Positions 1 through 6,694 of a stretch of 15,149 bases of DNA are shown here, one piece after another (within the stretch, counting starts at the first letter, position 1; each line of letters opens with the position of its first letter). Below the pieces are notes generated by a model. That model was not told the DNA's origin, did not search any database, and worked only from the letters and a program-made list of their open reading frames with translations. The stretch covers positions 1 to 15,149 of the forward strand of contig WFRG01000032.1 of NCBI GenBank assembly GCA_015486705.1, read 5' to 3'. This stretch comes from Hippea sp. (GTDB lineage Bacteria > Campylobacterota_A > Desulfurellia > Desulfurellales > Hippeaceae). The translations under genes and the position numbers were made by a program.

Positions 1-803
1 ATTGTTCCATTGGCTGCGTCCCCTGCAATTTTTAAGAACATCGGCGAGTCAAAACCTTCCTGACCCAACAGTTGAGCCTTGATACCCAACTGCTTTGCCT
101 GTTTTACAGTTAGAGCACCCTCTGAGTAGTAGCCCGTGCAGTAAATCAAATCTGGGTGAAGAGCTTTAATCTTCGTAAGGAAAGGCGTCATGTCTTTCTC
201 ACCCAAGGCAAAACTCAAATTTGCAACAATCTTTGCACCGTTTTTCTTTGCCTCATTGACAAATCCTTCAGATAAAGCCCTACCAAAGTCGTTATCCATT
301 GTTAATACAGCAATCCTTTTGGCATGCAACATCTTCGTTGCCACATACCCACCTGCTCTACCCTCAACCTTGGCTAAAAATCCAACCCTAAACACATAGT
401 TGCCAGCCTTTGTAATGTCAGGATGCGTAGCATAGGCCACCACAAGCGGAATATGGTATCTCTGATAAATCGGAGCAGAAGCCCTTGTAGGCGTTGAATA
501 AGAGCCACTAACGACACCAACAACCCTATCTTCCTGAATGAGTTTCCTCGCAATGGCAACCGCCTGCTGGGAGCTTACCGCATCATCGTAAACGATCAGT
601 TTGACCTTTTTGCCCAAAATCCCGCCGCTTGCATTGATCTTTTGAACGGCAAGCATGGCACCGTGTTTGGCTGATGCCCCATCAGCAGCGGCAAATCCTG
701 TTAATGGTGCAAAGAAACCGATTTTTATAACGCCACCCGCCCATGAGGTTAAACTAAACAAAAACAGTACAACAATAGATAAAACCAAACCCCTAAACTT
801 CAT
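1..803 (-). CDS. LivK-type ABC transporter substrate-binding protein, C-terminus cut by window edge
   Basis: Periplasmic solute-binding protein of the branched-chain amino acid (LivJ/LivK, peripheral binding protein type I) family, which delivers a ligand to a membrane ABC permease. Translation from the ATG at 803 gives 267 residues without a stop before the left edge. Residues 1-22 form a classic signal peptide (MKFRGLVLS, hydrophobic core, SWA cleavage site). The mature start IKIGFFAPLTG, then GILGKKVKLIVYDD and a stretch ending in NDFGRA, match this family. A strong AGGAGG stands 5 bases before the ATG, and the gene begins 12 bases after hutG on the same strand, so it is probably the last visible gene of the hut operon. 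Context suggests histidine or a related amino acid as ligand, but the family's ligands are broad and this is inference. The permease and ATPase genes are not in view. Confidence 0.9.
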   Translation of the reverse strand, partial: MKFRGLVLSIVVLFLFSLTSWAGGVIKIGFFAPLTGFAAADGASAKHGAMLAVQKINASGGILGKKVKLIVYDDAVSSQQAVAIARKLIQEDRVVGVVSGSYSTPTRASAPIYQRYHIPLVVAYATHPDITKAGNYVFRVGFLAKVEGRAGGYVATKMLHAKRIAVLTMDNDFGRALSEGFVNEAKKNGAKIVANLSFALGEKDMTPFLTKIKALHPDLIYCTGYYSEGALTVKQAKQLGIKAQLLGQEGFDSPMFLKIAGDAANGT

Positions 804-815
804 GCCCAACCTCCT

Positions 816-1778
816 TTACAACAAATCTTTAAATTTGGTTAAACAGACCGCCTCAACAACCTTAAACACAATACGTGCTGCAAGGTTGGATGTCCTAAAA
901 CCTTCATCTAAGGGTGGCGAAACCTCTGCTATATCAAAACCAGTGAGCTTTCCACTGTTCACAACCAAGTAGAACAAGTTCAAAAATTCCGTTAACTGCA
1001 ATCCAAACGGCTGAGGAGCACTCACACCAGGGGCCAAATATTCGGCAAACACATCTGAGCATATAGTCAAATGAATATCAGACGATTGATTTACAATTGC
1101 ACTCAATTCCGCCAGTGCCCTCTTTGGGTTAAATCTTATCATCTCAATGTCTATCCATTTTGCACCGTACTCCTTTGCCACATCAAACAACTCTTTTGTA
1201 TTTGAGGCCTTCTGAATGCCCACACAACAATATTTGAACTGTTCACCCCTTGTTTTACAAAAATCGCCTATTTGCCTAAATGACGTGCCGCTTGTCGGTC
1301 CACTGTTATAATTCCTCATATCAAAATGGGCGTCGAAATTCACAATGGATGGAAGTTCGCCTCTATTTTCATAAAAGCCCATAATCGAAGGATAGGCAAC
1401 CTCATGTCCACCGCCAAGAATTATGGGAAAAAGCTTTTTTTCATGTATTACAGAAACAAGGCTTTTAAGCTCATCCTGAGCAAGCTCTAAATCCCCGAAG
1501 CATTCAACATCACCGGCATCGTAAAGTGCCACACTACCAAAGTGCCACGGCAGCGAAAAAAGGTGCTTCCTAATCTCATCCGGAGCCTCTTTAGCTCCCA
1601 CCCTGCCCTTGTTCCTTCTAACACCCTCATCGCTTTTAAAACCTATTATGCAAATACCGGGCTTTACATCCGAAACCCTCTCAAGGTCGATGTACTCTGC
1701 TACCTGATGCCACCTCAACTGCTCCTTTTTCTCTCCATCCACCCTGCCACTCCACTTATAACCGAGAGGCTTATACAT
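816..1778 (-). CDS. hutG: Formimidoylglutamase-like ureohydrolase
   Basis: Arginase/agmatinase/formimidoylglutamase fold, 320 residues, the usual length. With hutH next door it most likely hydrolyses N-formimidoyl-L-glutamate to glutamate and formamide, the last step of one route of histidine breakdown. Visible metal-site motifs are LGGGHE at 121-126 (His125), FDAHFDMR at 148-155 (Asp149, His151, Asp153) and the late motif ICSDVFAEYLAPGVSAP at 239-255. The GGGHE form and the APGVSAP ending are typical of HutG rather than arginase. Aligned on the downstream APG, Asp242 takes the second aspartate of the family's DxD pair, while the first is Cys240; this is odd and may change metal binding. FDIAEVSPPLD (281-291) supplies the usual Glu. 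The gene starts 11 bases after hutH with a GGGGTGA ribosome site. Agmatinase or another ureohydrolase activity cannot be ruled out. Confidence 0.88.
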   Translation of the reverse strand: MYKPLGYKWSGRVDGEKKEQLRWHQVAEYIDLERVSDVKPGICIIGFKSDEGVRRNKGRVGAKEAPDEIRKHLFSLPWHFGSVALYDAGDVECFGDLELAQDELKSLVSVIHEKKLFPIILGGGHEVAYPSIMGFYENRGELPSIVNFDAHFDMRNYNSGPTSGTSFRQIGDFCKTRGEQFKYCCVGIQKASNTKELFDVAKEYGAKWIDIEMIRFNPKRALAELSAIVNQSSDIHLTICSDVFAEYLAPGVSAPQPFGLQLTEFLNLFYLVVNSGKLTGFDIAEVSPPLDEGFRTSNLAARIVFKVVEAVCLTKFKDLL

Positions 1779-1789
1779 AACTCACCCCA

Positions 1790-3352
1790 TTACAATTCAA
1801 ACTTCTCTTTTAGAGCGTTATCTACTTCGATTTGAGCATTAATTTCCTCGATTAAACCATTATCCTCAACCAATTCATGAACTGCTTCAATATCTTCTGA
1901 AAACACCCTATCTCTTTCGGCAAAGCTTACCCTCTTTCTAACCTCATTATGTAGAAACTCCACGGTCTCCGTGGATCTAAGGGGCCTTCTAAACTCAAGT
2001 GCCTGTGCAGCAAGCAGGAGCTCAACGGATAAAACATAACTCAAATTGTCCAATATTGCGTTAAACTTCCTTACTGAAATTGAGCCCATACTCACATGAT
2101 CCTCTTGTCCCAATGATGTGGGAATACTGTCTGCGCTTGCAGGAAAGGAGAGAGTTTTGTTTTCGCTTGCTAAAGCGGCCGTTAGGTATTGCGTTATCAT
2201 GAAGCCAGAATTTATACCCACTTCTTTCAGCAACATCTTTGGTAGCTCATCACCATCACCAGCAAGGAGTAAATAAACCCTTCTGTCAGATACATTACTC
2301 ATTTCACTTGCAGCCAAAGCTGTATAATCTATAGGCAAAGCCAACGGCTCTCCGTGAAAATTGCCCCCGCTTATGACCGTCTCTTCATCAATAATTACGG
2401 GATTGTCTGTTACAGAGTTGAGTTCAACCTCAAGCGTACTTTTAAGTTTCAAAAACGCCTCTCGTGCCGCACCGTGAATTTGGGGAATGCACCGCATTGA
2501 GTATGGATCCTGAACCTTATTGCAGTGAATGTGTGATCTTACAATTTCCGAATCCTTCAAAATCGACCAAACCCTCTGTGCCACATAAACCGTTCCGTCG
2601 TAGGACCTCAAGGCATGCAATCTGGGATCAAAGGGCTTTGACGAGCCCTTCAGCGCTTCTATCGTCACAGCGGAGATCACATCCGCAAAATCGAGGTAAC
2701 TCTTAAACCTGTACAAACCAAAAGCCGCATGGGCTGACATAAATTGCGTTCCGTTAATCAAAGCAAGGCCTTCTTTGGGATGGAGTTTAATGGGCTTTAA
2801 TCCCTCCCTTTTTAAAACCTCACCTGTCTCAATCAATTCGCCTTTATAAAACACTTTACCCAAACCAATCAGCGGCAAAAACAGGTGCGCTAACGGCGCC
2901 AAATCCCCACTTGCACCCACAGAACCCTTGCTTGGAACATAAGACAGGCAATCGTTTTCTATATGCCAGATAATCCTTTCAACGGTCTCTAAAGAGACGC
3001 CAGAATATCCCAAAGCAAGAGAGTGAACCTTTAAAATTAGCATCATTTTAACAACAAAAGGATCTACAGGCTCACCGATACCACATGCATGGCTTCTTAT
3101 AAGGTTTATCTGAAGCTCATCCGTTTTTTCCTTGGGAATAACGGTCCTGCATAGGCTTCCAAAACCGGTGTTTACACCGTATACAGGCTCACCCTTTTCT
3201 AAAATGCCCTTGATACAAGAAAAAGAACGTTCTATTTTCTTCTTTGCATCATCCGTTAAAACAGCTATCTTGGGGTCATTGGCTATTTTTAAAAGCGTGC
3301 CAACGGTTAACTTATCCAATCCATACCTAAACACTTTGGACTTCCTTCCCAT
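1790..3352 (-). CDS. hutH: Histidine ammonia-lyase
   Basis: Converts L-histidine to trans-urocanate and ammonia, the first step of histidine catabolism, in the cytoplasm. The 520-residue length fits the family. The Ala147-Ser148-Gly149 triad inside GSVGASGDLAPLAH forms the MIO prosthetic group. Other lyase marks are YGVNTGFG (58-65), SHACGIGEP with His88, QDPYSMRCIPQIHG and EDHVSMGS. The QDPYSMRC and SHACGIG forms favour histidine over phenylalanine or tyrosine as substrate. The ATG at 3352 lies inside the end of the upstream regulator gene (26-base overlap), with AGAGG ten bases before it. A GTG at 3334, preceded by AAGGAAG, is an equally plausible start and would shorten the overlap to 8 bases. 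No hutU or hutI is visible in the window, so the rest of the pathway must lie elsewhere. Confidence 0.95.
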   Translation of the reverse strand: MGRKSKVFRYGLDKLTVGTLLKIANDPKIAVLTDDAKKKIERSFSCIKGILEKGEPVYGVNTGFGSLCRTVIPKEKTDELQINLIRSHACGIGEPVDPFVVKMMLILKVHSLALGYSGVSLETVERIIWHIENDCLSYVPSKGSVGASGDLAPLAHLFLPLIGLGKVFYKGELIETGEVLKREGLKPIKLHPKEGLALINGTQFMSAHAAFGLYRFKSYLDFADVISAVTIEALKGSSKPFDPRLHALRSYDGTVYVAQRVWSILKDSEIVRSHIHCNKVQDPYSMRCIPQIHGAAREAFLKLKSTLEVELNSVTDNPVIIDEETVISGGNFHGEPLALPIDYTALAASEMSNVSDRRVYLLLAGDGDELPKMLLKEVGINSGFMITQYLTAALASENKTLSFPASADSIPTSLGQEDHVSMGSISVRKFNAILDNLSYVLSVELLLAAQALEFRRPLRSTETVEFLHNEVRKRVSFAERDRVFSEDIEAVHELVEDNGLIEEINAQIEVDNALKEKFEL

Positions 3353-4247
3353 ACACAGCCAACCTCTTTTTCACATCATCCCTTTCAACAATCTTCATCA
3401 TCTTGAAGCCATTCTTTTTAAGCAGGTTCTCTATCATGGGCTTATCAGCATCAAAAAACACCCTGTTGGGCGTCTCTATACTCTCTAAAAACTTGGAAAG
3501 CAGGCTATAAGCCACCTTGTTGTCCACATCTTCTCTATCACAAATGAGACAGTTAAAGCCGTTATCGATAAAACCCAAGGCAGCAGCAACAACCTCTCTG
3601 TCCCTCACAGCGAGGATCACCTTGTCTTTGGATCTCTCAATTAAGCCTTTAAAATCATTGACAAAATCCATATTCGGGGCACCAAAGTTAAACATCCAAT
3701 CAAAAACGAGCCTTTTCAATGCGGCATAATAGATCCCCGTGTACTTGACAAACAAATACCTACTCTCCCTTAACGTCTCCAAAACCCTTTCGTACAAGGG
3801 CTTTTTCTCAAAAGACGCCTCTAATTCATCCAAAGCATCGAGTAGGTATTTGGAGTTATCACCTTCGTTGAGAATCTCCCTCATCTTGCTCCTAATCATC
3901 TTCCACAGTGGTTTTACGCTAAACAGAAGTTCCCTTCCTTCCTTTGTAAAACTCACTATCCTCACCCTTCTGTCCCTTTCGTGTGTCTCAACTTTAACCA
4001 AACCTTTAGACTCCAAAGACGACACCATTTGGCTAATAGCAGATTGGGTAAGGTCCAACAGTTGAGACATATCTGATATTGATATACTCCCATACCTGTC
4101 CAGAATGTAAAAAACGGAAAACCACGATGGCTCAAACTCTATCTGCTGCGCCTTGTAAATTTGGCTAACATTTGCCAAGTACTTATCAGAAAGCCTCTTA
4201 AACCTACTGCCTAATATGAGCTCACCGGCCAAAGAATAAACCAACAT
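3327..4247 (-). CDS. MarR-family regulator fused to a GNAT-like C-terminal domain
   Basis: Two-part protein of 306 residues. Residues about 35-110 are a MarR winged helix-turn-helix: ISISDMSQLLDLTQSAISQM is the recognition helix region, followed by the wing ETHERDRRVRIVSFTKEGREL. A linker helix region (about 115-180) leads into residues 200-300, which have the order of a GNAT acetyltransferase core (VILAVRDREVVAAALGFI, then a helix, then FDADKPMIENLLKKNGFKMM). The acetyl-CoA loop (R/Q-x-x-G-x-G/A) is not obvious, so the tail may be a ligand sensor rather than an active enzyme. It is the first gene of the hut operon and probably controls it and itself, perhaps through the inverted repeat at 4266-4277. 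No Shine-Dalgarno sequence precedes the ATG. The MarR part is secure; the GNAT assignment is moderate. Confidence 0.8.
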   Translation of the reverse strand: MLVYSLAGELILGSRFKRLSDKYLANVSQIYKAQQIEFEPSWFSVFYILDRYGSISISDMSQLLDLTQSAISQMVSSLESKGLVKVETHERDRRVRIVSFTKEGRELLFSVKPLWKMIRSKMREILNEGDNSKYLLDALDELEASFEKKPLYERVLETLRESRYLFVKYTGIYYAALKRLVFDWMFNFGAPNMDFVNDFKGLIERSKDKVILAVRDREVVAAALGFIDNGFNCLICDREDVDNKVAYSLLSKFLESIETPNRVFFDADKPMIENLLKKNGFKMMKIVERDDVKKRLAVYGKEVQSV

Positions 4248-4265
4248 AGAAACATAACCATTTAT

Positions 4266-4277
4266 TTAAGGTCTTAA
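4266..4277. promoter_or_regulatory. Candidate operator for the MarR-type regulator
   Basis: Inverted repeat TTAAG-gt-CTTAA with perfect 5-base arms. It sits over the predicted transcription start of the regulator-hut operon, where an autorepressor of the MarR class would block transcription. The short AT-rich arms could arise by chance. Confidence 0.35.
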
Positions 4278-4279
4278 GT

Positions 4280-4307
4280 ATTTTATTCAATTTTTTAAAT
4301 ATGTCAA
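4280..4307 (-). promoter_or_regulatory. Sigma70-type promoter of the regulator-hut operon
   Basis: On the minus strand, TTGACA (4307-4302) is followed after 16 bases by TAAAAT (4285-4280), close to consensus. The predicted transcription start is near 4273, about 26 bases before the regulator ATG. Confidence 0.7.
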
Positions 4308-4318
4308 CCGACTTATCC

Positions 4319-4343
4319 TTTAAAAAATTGGGGGATTTTTAAA
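4319..4343. terminator. AT-rich inverted repeat downstream of tRNA-Glu
   Basis: TTTAAAAA and TTTTTAAA form an 8-base stem around a 9-base loop (ATTGGGGGA on the plus strand). It follows the tRNA-Glu 3' end and a T-rich run on the minus strand, so it may help end tRNA transcription. The stem has no G-C pairs, so it is weak. Confidence 0.3.
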
Positions 4344-4350
4344 AAAGAAA

Positions 4351-4425
4351 TGGTAGCCCCAAGGGGAATCGAACCCCTGTTTTCGGCGTGAGAGGCCGGC
4401 GTCCTAACCGCTAGACGATGGGGCC
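4351..4425 (-). tRNA. tRNA-Glu (anticodon CTC)
   Basis: Read on the minus strand this is a complete 75-base tRNA with encoded CCA. The acceptor is GGCCCCA pairing with TGGGGCT; the D arm contains GTCTAGCGGTTAGGAC; the anticodon loop CTCTCAC carries CTC, reading GAG; the T arm is AGGGG-TTCGAAT-CCCCT; the discriminator is A. Two weak spots are visible: a G1-U72 wobble closes the acceptor stem, and the first anticodon-stem pair (27-43) is C-A. The rest of the cloverleaf pairs well. It has its own promoter. Confidence 0.96.
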
Positions 4426-4442
4426 ATCAAAAACACTTTCTC

Positions 4443-4470
4443 TTTATACTGATTTTGTAATATTTGTCAA
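4443..4470 (-). promoter_or_regulatory. Promoter of tRNA-Glu
   Basis: On the minus strand TTGACA (4470-4465) and TATAAA (4448-4443) are separated by 16 bases, near consensus as expected for a stable RNA gene. Transcription should start near 4436, about 11 bases before the mature tRNA. Confidence 0.75.
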
Positions 4471-4485
4471 CACCATTGATTTTTT

Positions 4486-4852
4486 TGGTGGAGACGGCGG
4501 GATTTGAACCCGCGTCCAGGCGTGCGTCACACCCAAAGGCTTTTACATGCTTAGCTCGCTTTTTGTTCCCCATCCTGACGGATAAAACGAGCTAAACCGT
4601 CAGGCGGGTGCCTGCTTATTTAATAATCCAGCTACTGAAAAACAGGCGAACAGTAGCCTTCGGTGCTTTGACTCTAAGGGCTATTTACACCCCAAAGCAC
4701 CAAAGGGTGTAAAAGCCCGCTACCTTTTAATTAGGCAGCTAAAGCGTATTCAGAGTCTGCGTTTCTTTTTTGGTGTCGGTTTTGCGAGCAGACACCAGCT
4801 CGGCATGACCTTTGAGTGCTAAAACACCCTGTCGAACCCAATTTTCGTCCCC
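4486..4852 (-). ncRNA. ssrA: Transfer-messenger RNA (tmRNA)
   Basis: One-piece tmRNA of 367 bases that rescues stalled ribosomes by trans-translation and tags the unfinished protein for proteolysis. The 5' end GGGGACG pairs with CGTCTCC before A-CCA at the 3' end, giving the G3-U70 wobble that alanyl-tRNA synthetase requires. The T arm is GCGGG-TTCAAAT-CCCGC. The 5' tRNA-like segment continues with GGTTCGAC as in other tmRNAs. The tag reading frame is at 4731-4760, and GC-rich inverted segments on either side (for example around 4681-4715) are consistent with the usual pseudoknots. It lies next to tRNA-Glu on the same strand but appears to be transcribed separately. Confidence 0.96.
4731..4760 (-). 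other. tmRNA proteolysis-tag reading frame
   Basis: Minus-strand frame GCA GAC TCT GAA TAC GCT TTA GCT GCC TAA, encoding ADSEYALAA; with the alanine carried by the tmRNA the full tag is AADSEYALAA. The YALAA end is the usual ClpXP/ClpAP-recognised terminus. The resume codon is taken as GCA from the conserved frame. Confidence 0.88.
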
Positions 4853-4867
4853 CTCAGTGCATTTAAT

Positions 4868-4895
4868 AGTCTATGCTTATAAAACAAAAAATCAA
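4868..4895 (-). promoter_or_regulatory. Possible promoter of ssrA
   Basis: Minus-strand TTGATT (4895-4890) and TAGACT (4873-4868) with a 16-base spacer would start transcription near 4861, just ahead of the mature tmRNA 5' end. The -10 match is imperfect (four of six), so confidence is modest. Confidence 0.4.
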
Positions 4896-4912
4896 GACAA
4901 AAGAGACATAAC

Positions 4913-4941
4913 TTGATTAAAACATGTTTTAAAAGTAATAT
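4913..4941 (+). promoter_or_regulatory. Promoter of the DUF2726 gene, placing the start at the ATG
   Basis: TTGATT (4913-4918), 17 bases, then TAATAT (4936-4941). The -10 box ends 7 bases before the ATG at 4949, so the predicted transcription start is on or next to the start codon and no ribosome-binding sequence is present. Confidence 0.6.
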
Positions 4942-4948
4942 AAACAAC

Positions 4949-5428
4949 ATGTGGTTACTAATACTTGTGTTTCTGACCTCTACAATTTTGGTGGTTTTTT
5001 TGTACGTTAAACACATAAAATTGAAGGTAAACGAAAATTTGGATATGTATAGATGCAAAGACTTCCTATTAACTAAAACCGAAAAAATCGCATTTGATAA
5101 AATAAACACGATAATAGATAAAGATAAATTATGCCTTTCCGTGTTCCCAAAAACAAGATTAACAGATTTTCTATGGACACCCAAAGAAGACAGAAACAGT
5201 TATCTCAAGATTCAATCAAAATTCGTAGATTTCTTGATAGTAAAAAAACCGCAATTACACCCATTTTTAGCTATATTTATTGAAAACAAGGAAAATAAAC
5301 CCAAAATGAACTCATTGGAAATTATAGAACCTGTTTTAAAAAAATCCGGAATAAAACTTTTAAAAATTGAAGCAAAAGACATATTTACAGATAAATTCGA
5401 AAAATTAATAAAGGAGGCTTTAAAATGA
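4949..5428 (+). CDS. Membrane-anchored DUF2726-family protein (nuclease-like fold)
   Basis: 159 residues. Residues 2-20 (WLLILVFLTSTILVVFLYV) form one membrane segment, followed by a basic stretch and a soluble domain from about residue 35. The domain begins with DFLLTKTEKIAFDKI and ends with KKSGIKLLKIEAKDIF, a pattern typical of DUF2726, which is related to restriction-endonuclease-like (PD-(D/E)xK) folds. Candidate active residues are Glu45, Asp94 (FVDFLIV) and Glu112-x-Lys114 (FIENK). No substrate is known and catalytic activity is not established. A TTG at 4913 is in frame, but that triplet lies in the -35 box of a good promoter, so ATG 4949 is the better start. The gene overlaps the next by ATGA, so the two are probably translated together. 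Confidence 0.7.
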   Translation: MWLLILVFLTSTILVVFLYVKHIKLKVNENLDMYRCKDFLLTKTEKIAFDKINTIIDKDKLCLSVFPKTRLTDFLWTPKEDRNSYLKIQSKFVDFLIVKKPQLHPFLAIFIENKENKPKMNSLEIIEPVLKKSGIKLLKIEAKDIFTDKFEKLIKEALK

Positions 5429-5598
5429 CTATAGCGAAAGAGCTCTTAGAAATCATTGCCTGTCCAAAATGCAGGGGGGAGCTGAAACTATCCGAAGATG
5501 GAAATTTTCTAATCTGTGAAAACTGTAAAATCAAATACCCCATTGATGACGATATACCCATACTCTTAGTGGATGAAGCCCAACCGTTAAATGAGTAA
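5425..5598 (+). CDS. Trm112-like small zinc protein (UPF0434 type)
   Basis: 57 residues: MTIAKELLEIIACPKC at the front, then a C-x-x-C pair at 31-34 (ICENC) and YPIDDDIPILL near the end, which is the typical form of bacterial Trm112/YcaR-like proteins. Cys13, Cys16, Cys31 and Cys34 should bind one zinc. Eukaryotic and archaeal Trm112 activates partner methyltransferases; the bacterial role is less clear. AAGGAGG lies about 8 bases before the ATG. The start overlaps the DUF2726 gene by 4 bases and the end overlaps the transporter gene by 8 bases. Confidence 0.88.
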   Translation: MTIAKELLEIIACPKCRGELKLSEDGNFLICENCKIKYPIDDDIPILLVDEAQPLNE

Positions 5599-6457
5599 AA
5601 CACTCCTTTACATTTCCATCTGCATACTTTCCTGGTCCCTTATACCCGTGGCATCAAAAGAGGTGCTAAAGGGCATGAACAACTTCGCCATGCTATTTTT
5701 CTCTAACTTCATCTCAGCCATTGTTATGCTAATCTACCTGATAGCCACATTTCGGGTAAAAAAACTCACCCAATACACTCTAAGAGACTACCTAACGATG
5801 TCCTTCTTGGGTTTCTTGGGTAGCTTTGCTTATTACGTTCTGCTATACAAAGCATTTTCCCTGTCTCTGGCACAGGAGGTATTTATAATCAACTATACAT
5901 GGCCTATTCTGATTTTGATTTTTAGCGTCCCAATACTCAAAGAAAAACTCGATTTCGTTAAGGCGGCCTCTATTTTAATCAGTTTTATTGGCGTTTTGGT
6001 AATTGTTACCAGAGGTCATGTATTACATGTTAAGTTCACAAGTGTCGAAGGTGATTTGCTCGCCCTTTTTGGTGCCGTATGCTTTGCCCTATTCTCTACA
6101 CTTGGCAAGAAGGTTAACTACGACCAAATCGTAGCCGTATTCGTTTATTTCGCTTCCGCAACAGTATTCTCATTAACAACATCGGGTTTATTTAAAATCG
6201 CAAATATTACCCCAAGCGTACTCTTCTGGCTTTTCATCAACGGGCTTTTTATAAACGGTATATCCTATATCTTTTGGTTTAAAGCCCTGAAATCTGCACA
6301 AACAGCCTTAATCTCAAATCTTGTCTATCTAACACCAGCCGTATCGCTTATCTTTATTTCGCTAATTATTAAAGAAAAGATCCATACCTATTCTTTGGTT
6401 GGCCTTATATTTATATTATTGGGTATCGGAATGCAGATATACAAAAAGACTACTTAA
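5591..6457 (+). CDS. EamA/DMT-superfamily permease
   Basis: Inner-membrane protein of 288 residues with about ten hydrophobic helices arranged as two EamA repeats (roughly residues 3-138 and 150-286). Typical spots are the opening ILSWSLIPVASKEVL, the first repeat end with TWPILILIFSVPILKEKL and the second with LVYLTPAVSLIFISLIIKEK. The family exports or imports small metabolites, often amino acids or their derivatives; no substrate can be read from the sequence. It starts inside the end of the Trm112-like gene with no clear ribosome site, which suggests coupled translation. Its end overlaps the convergent minE by 8 bases, leaving no room for a terminator between them. Confidence 0.9.
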   Translation: MSKTLLYISICILSWSLIPVASKEVLKGMNNFAMLFFSNFISAIVMLIYLIATFRVKKLTQYTLRDYLTMSFLGFLGSFAYYVLLYKAFSLSLAQEVFIINYTWPILILIFSVPILKEKLDFVKAASILISFIGVLVIVTRGHVLHVKFTSVEGDLLALFGAVCFALFSTLGKKVNYDQIVAVFVYFASATVFSLTTSGLFKIANITPSVLFWLFINGLFINGISYIFWFKALKSAQTALISNLVYLTPAVSLIFISLIIKEKIHTYSLVGLIFILLGIGMQIYKKTT

Positions 6458-6689
6458 TGGGTATATTTATCTCCAAAACCTCTATGGAGTTATCCTTTTG
6501 AAGAGAGACATCTATCTCTTTTGGATCTATATCAACATATTTCGCCACCACTTCAATTAAGTCTTTTCTCAAATCATCCAAAAATGGGGCTTTATTTGAC
6601 ACCCTCTCATGGGCAAGTATGATTTGCAATCTCTCTTTTGCCTTTTGAGCCGAACTCTTCTTGTTTCTTCTGAAAAAATCCAAAAACAT
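6450..6689 (-). CDS. minE: Cell division topological specificity factor MinE
   Basis: 79 residues. Stimulates MinD ATPase and drives the oscillation that keeps MinCD away from mid-cell. The N-terminal MFLDFFRR is the membrane-binding amphipathic start; AQKAKERLQIILAHER (14-29) is the anti-MinCD helix; the rest (DLRKDLIEVVAKYVDIDPKEI, then VLEINIPI) is the topological-specificity domain. The gene follows minD by 5 bases with AAGGA, embedded in the end of minD, as ribosome site. Confidence 0.95.
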   Translation of the reverse strand: MFLDFFRRNKKSSAQKAKERLQIILAHERVSNKAPFLDDLRKDLIEVVAKYVDIDPKEIDVSLQKDNSIEVLEINIPIK

Positions 6690-6694
6690 GATTA

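Noticed and set aside
1542..1835. Open frames antisense to hutG and hutH, including 1542-1835, 2464-2706 and 3132-3488
   Set aside because: They have no family-like sequence or ribosome sites and lie wholly opposite strong coding genes; they are by-products of codon use.
4471..4490. CACCA/TGGTG inverted repeat just after the tmRNA 3' end as a terminator
   Set aside because: Half of it is the CCA end of the tmRNA itself, the loop is long, and no T-run follows on the transcribed strand.
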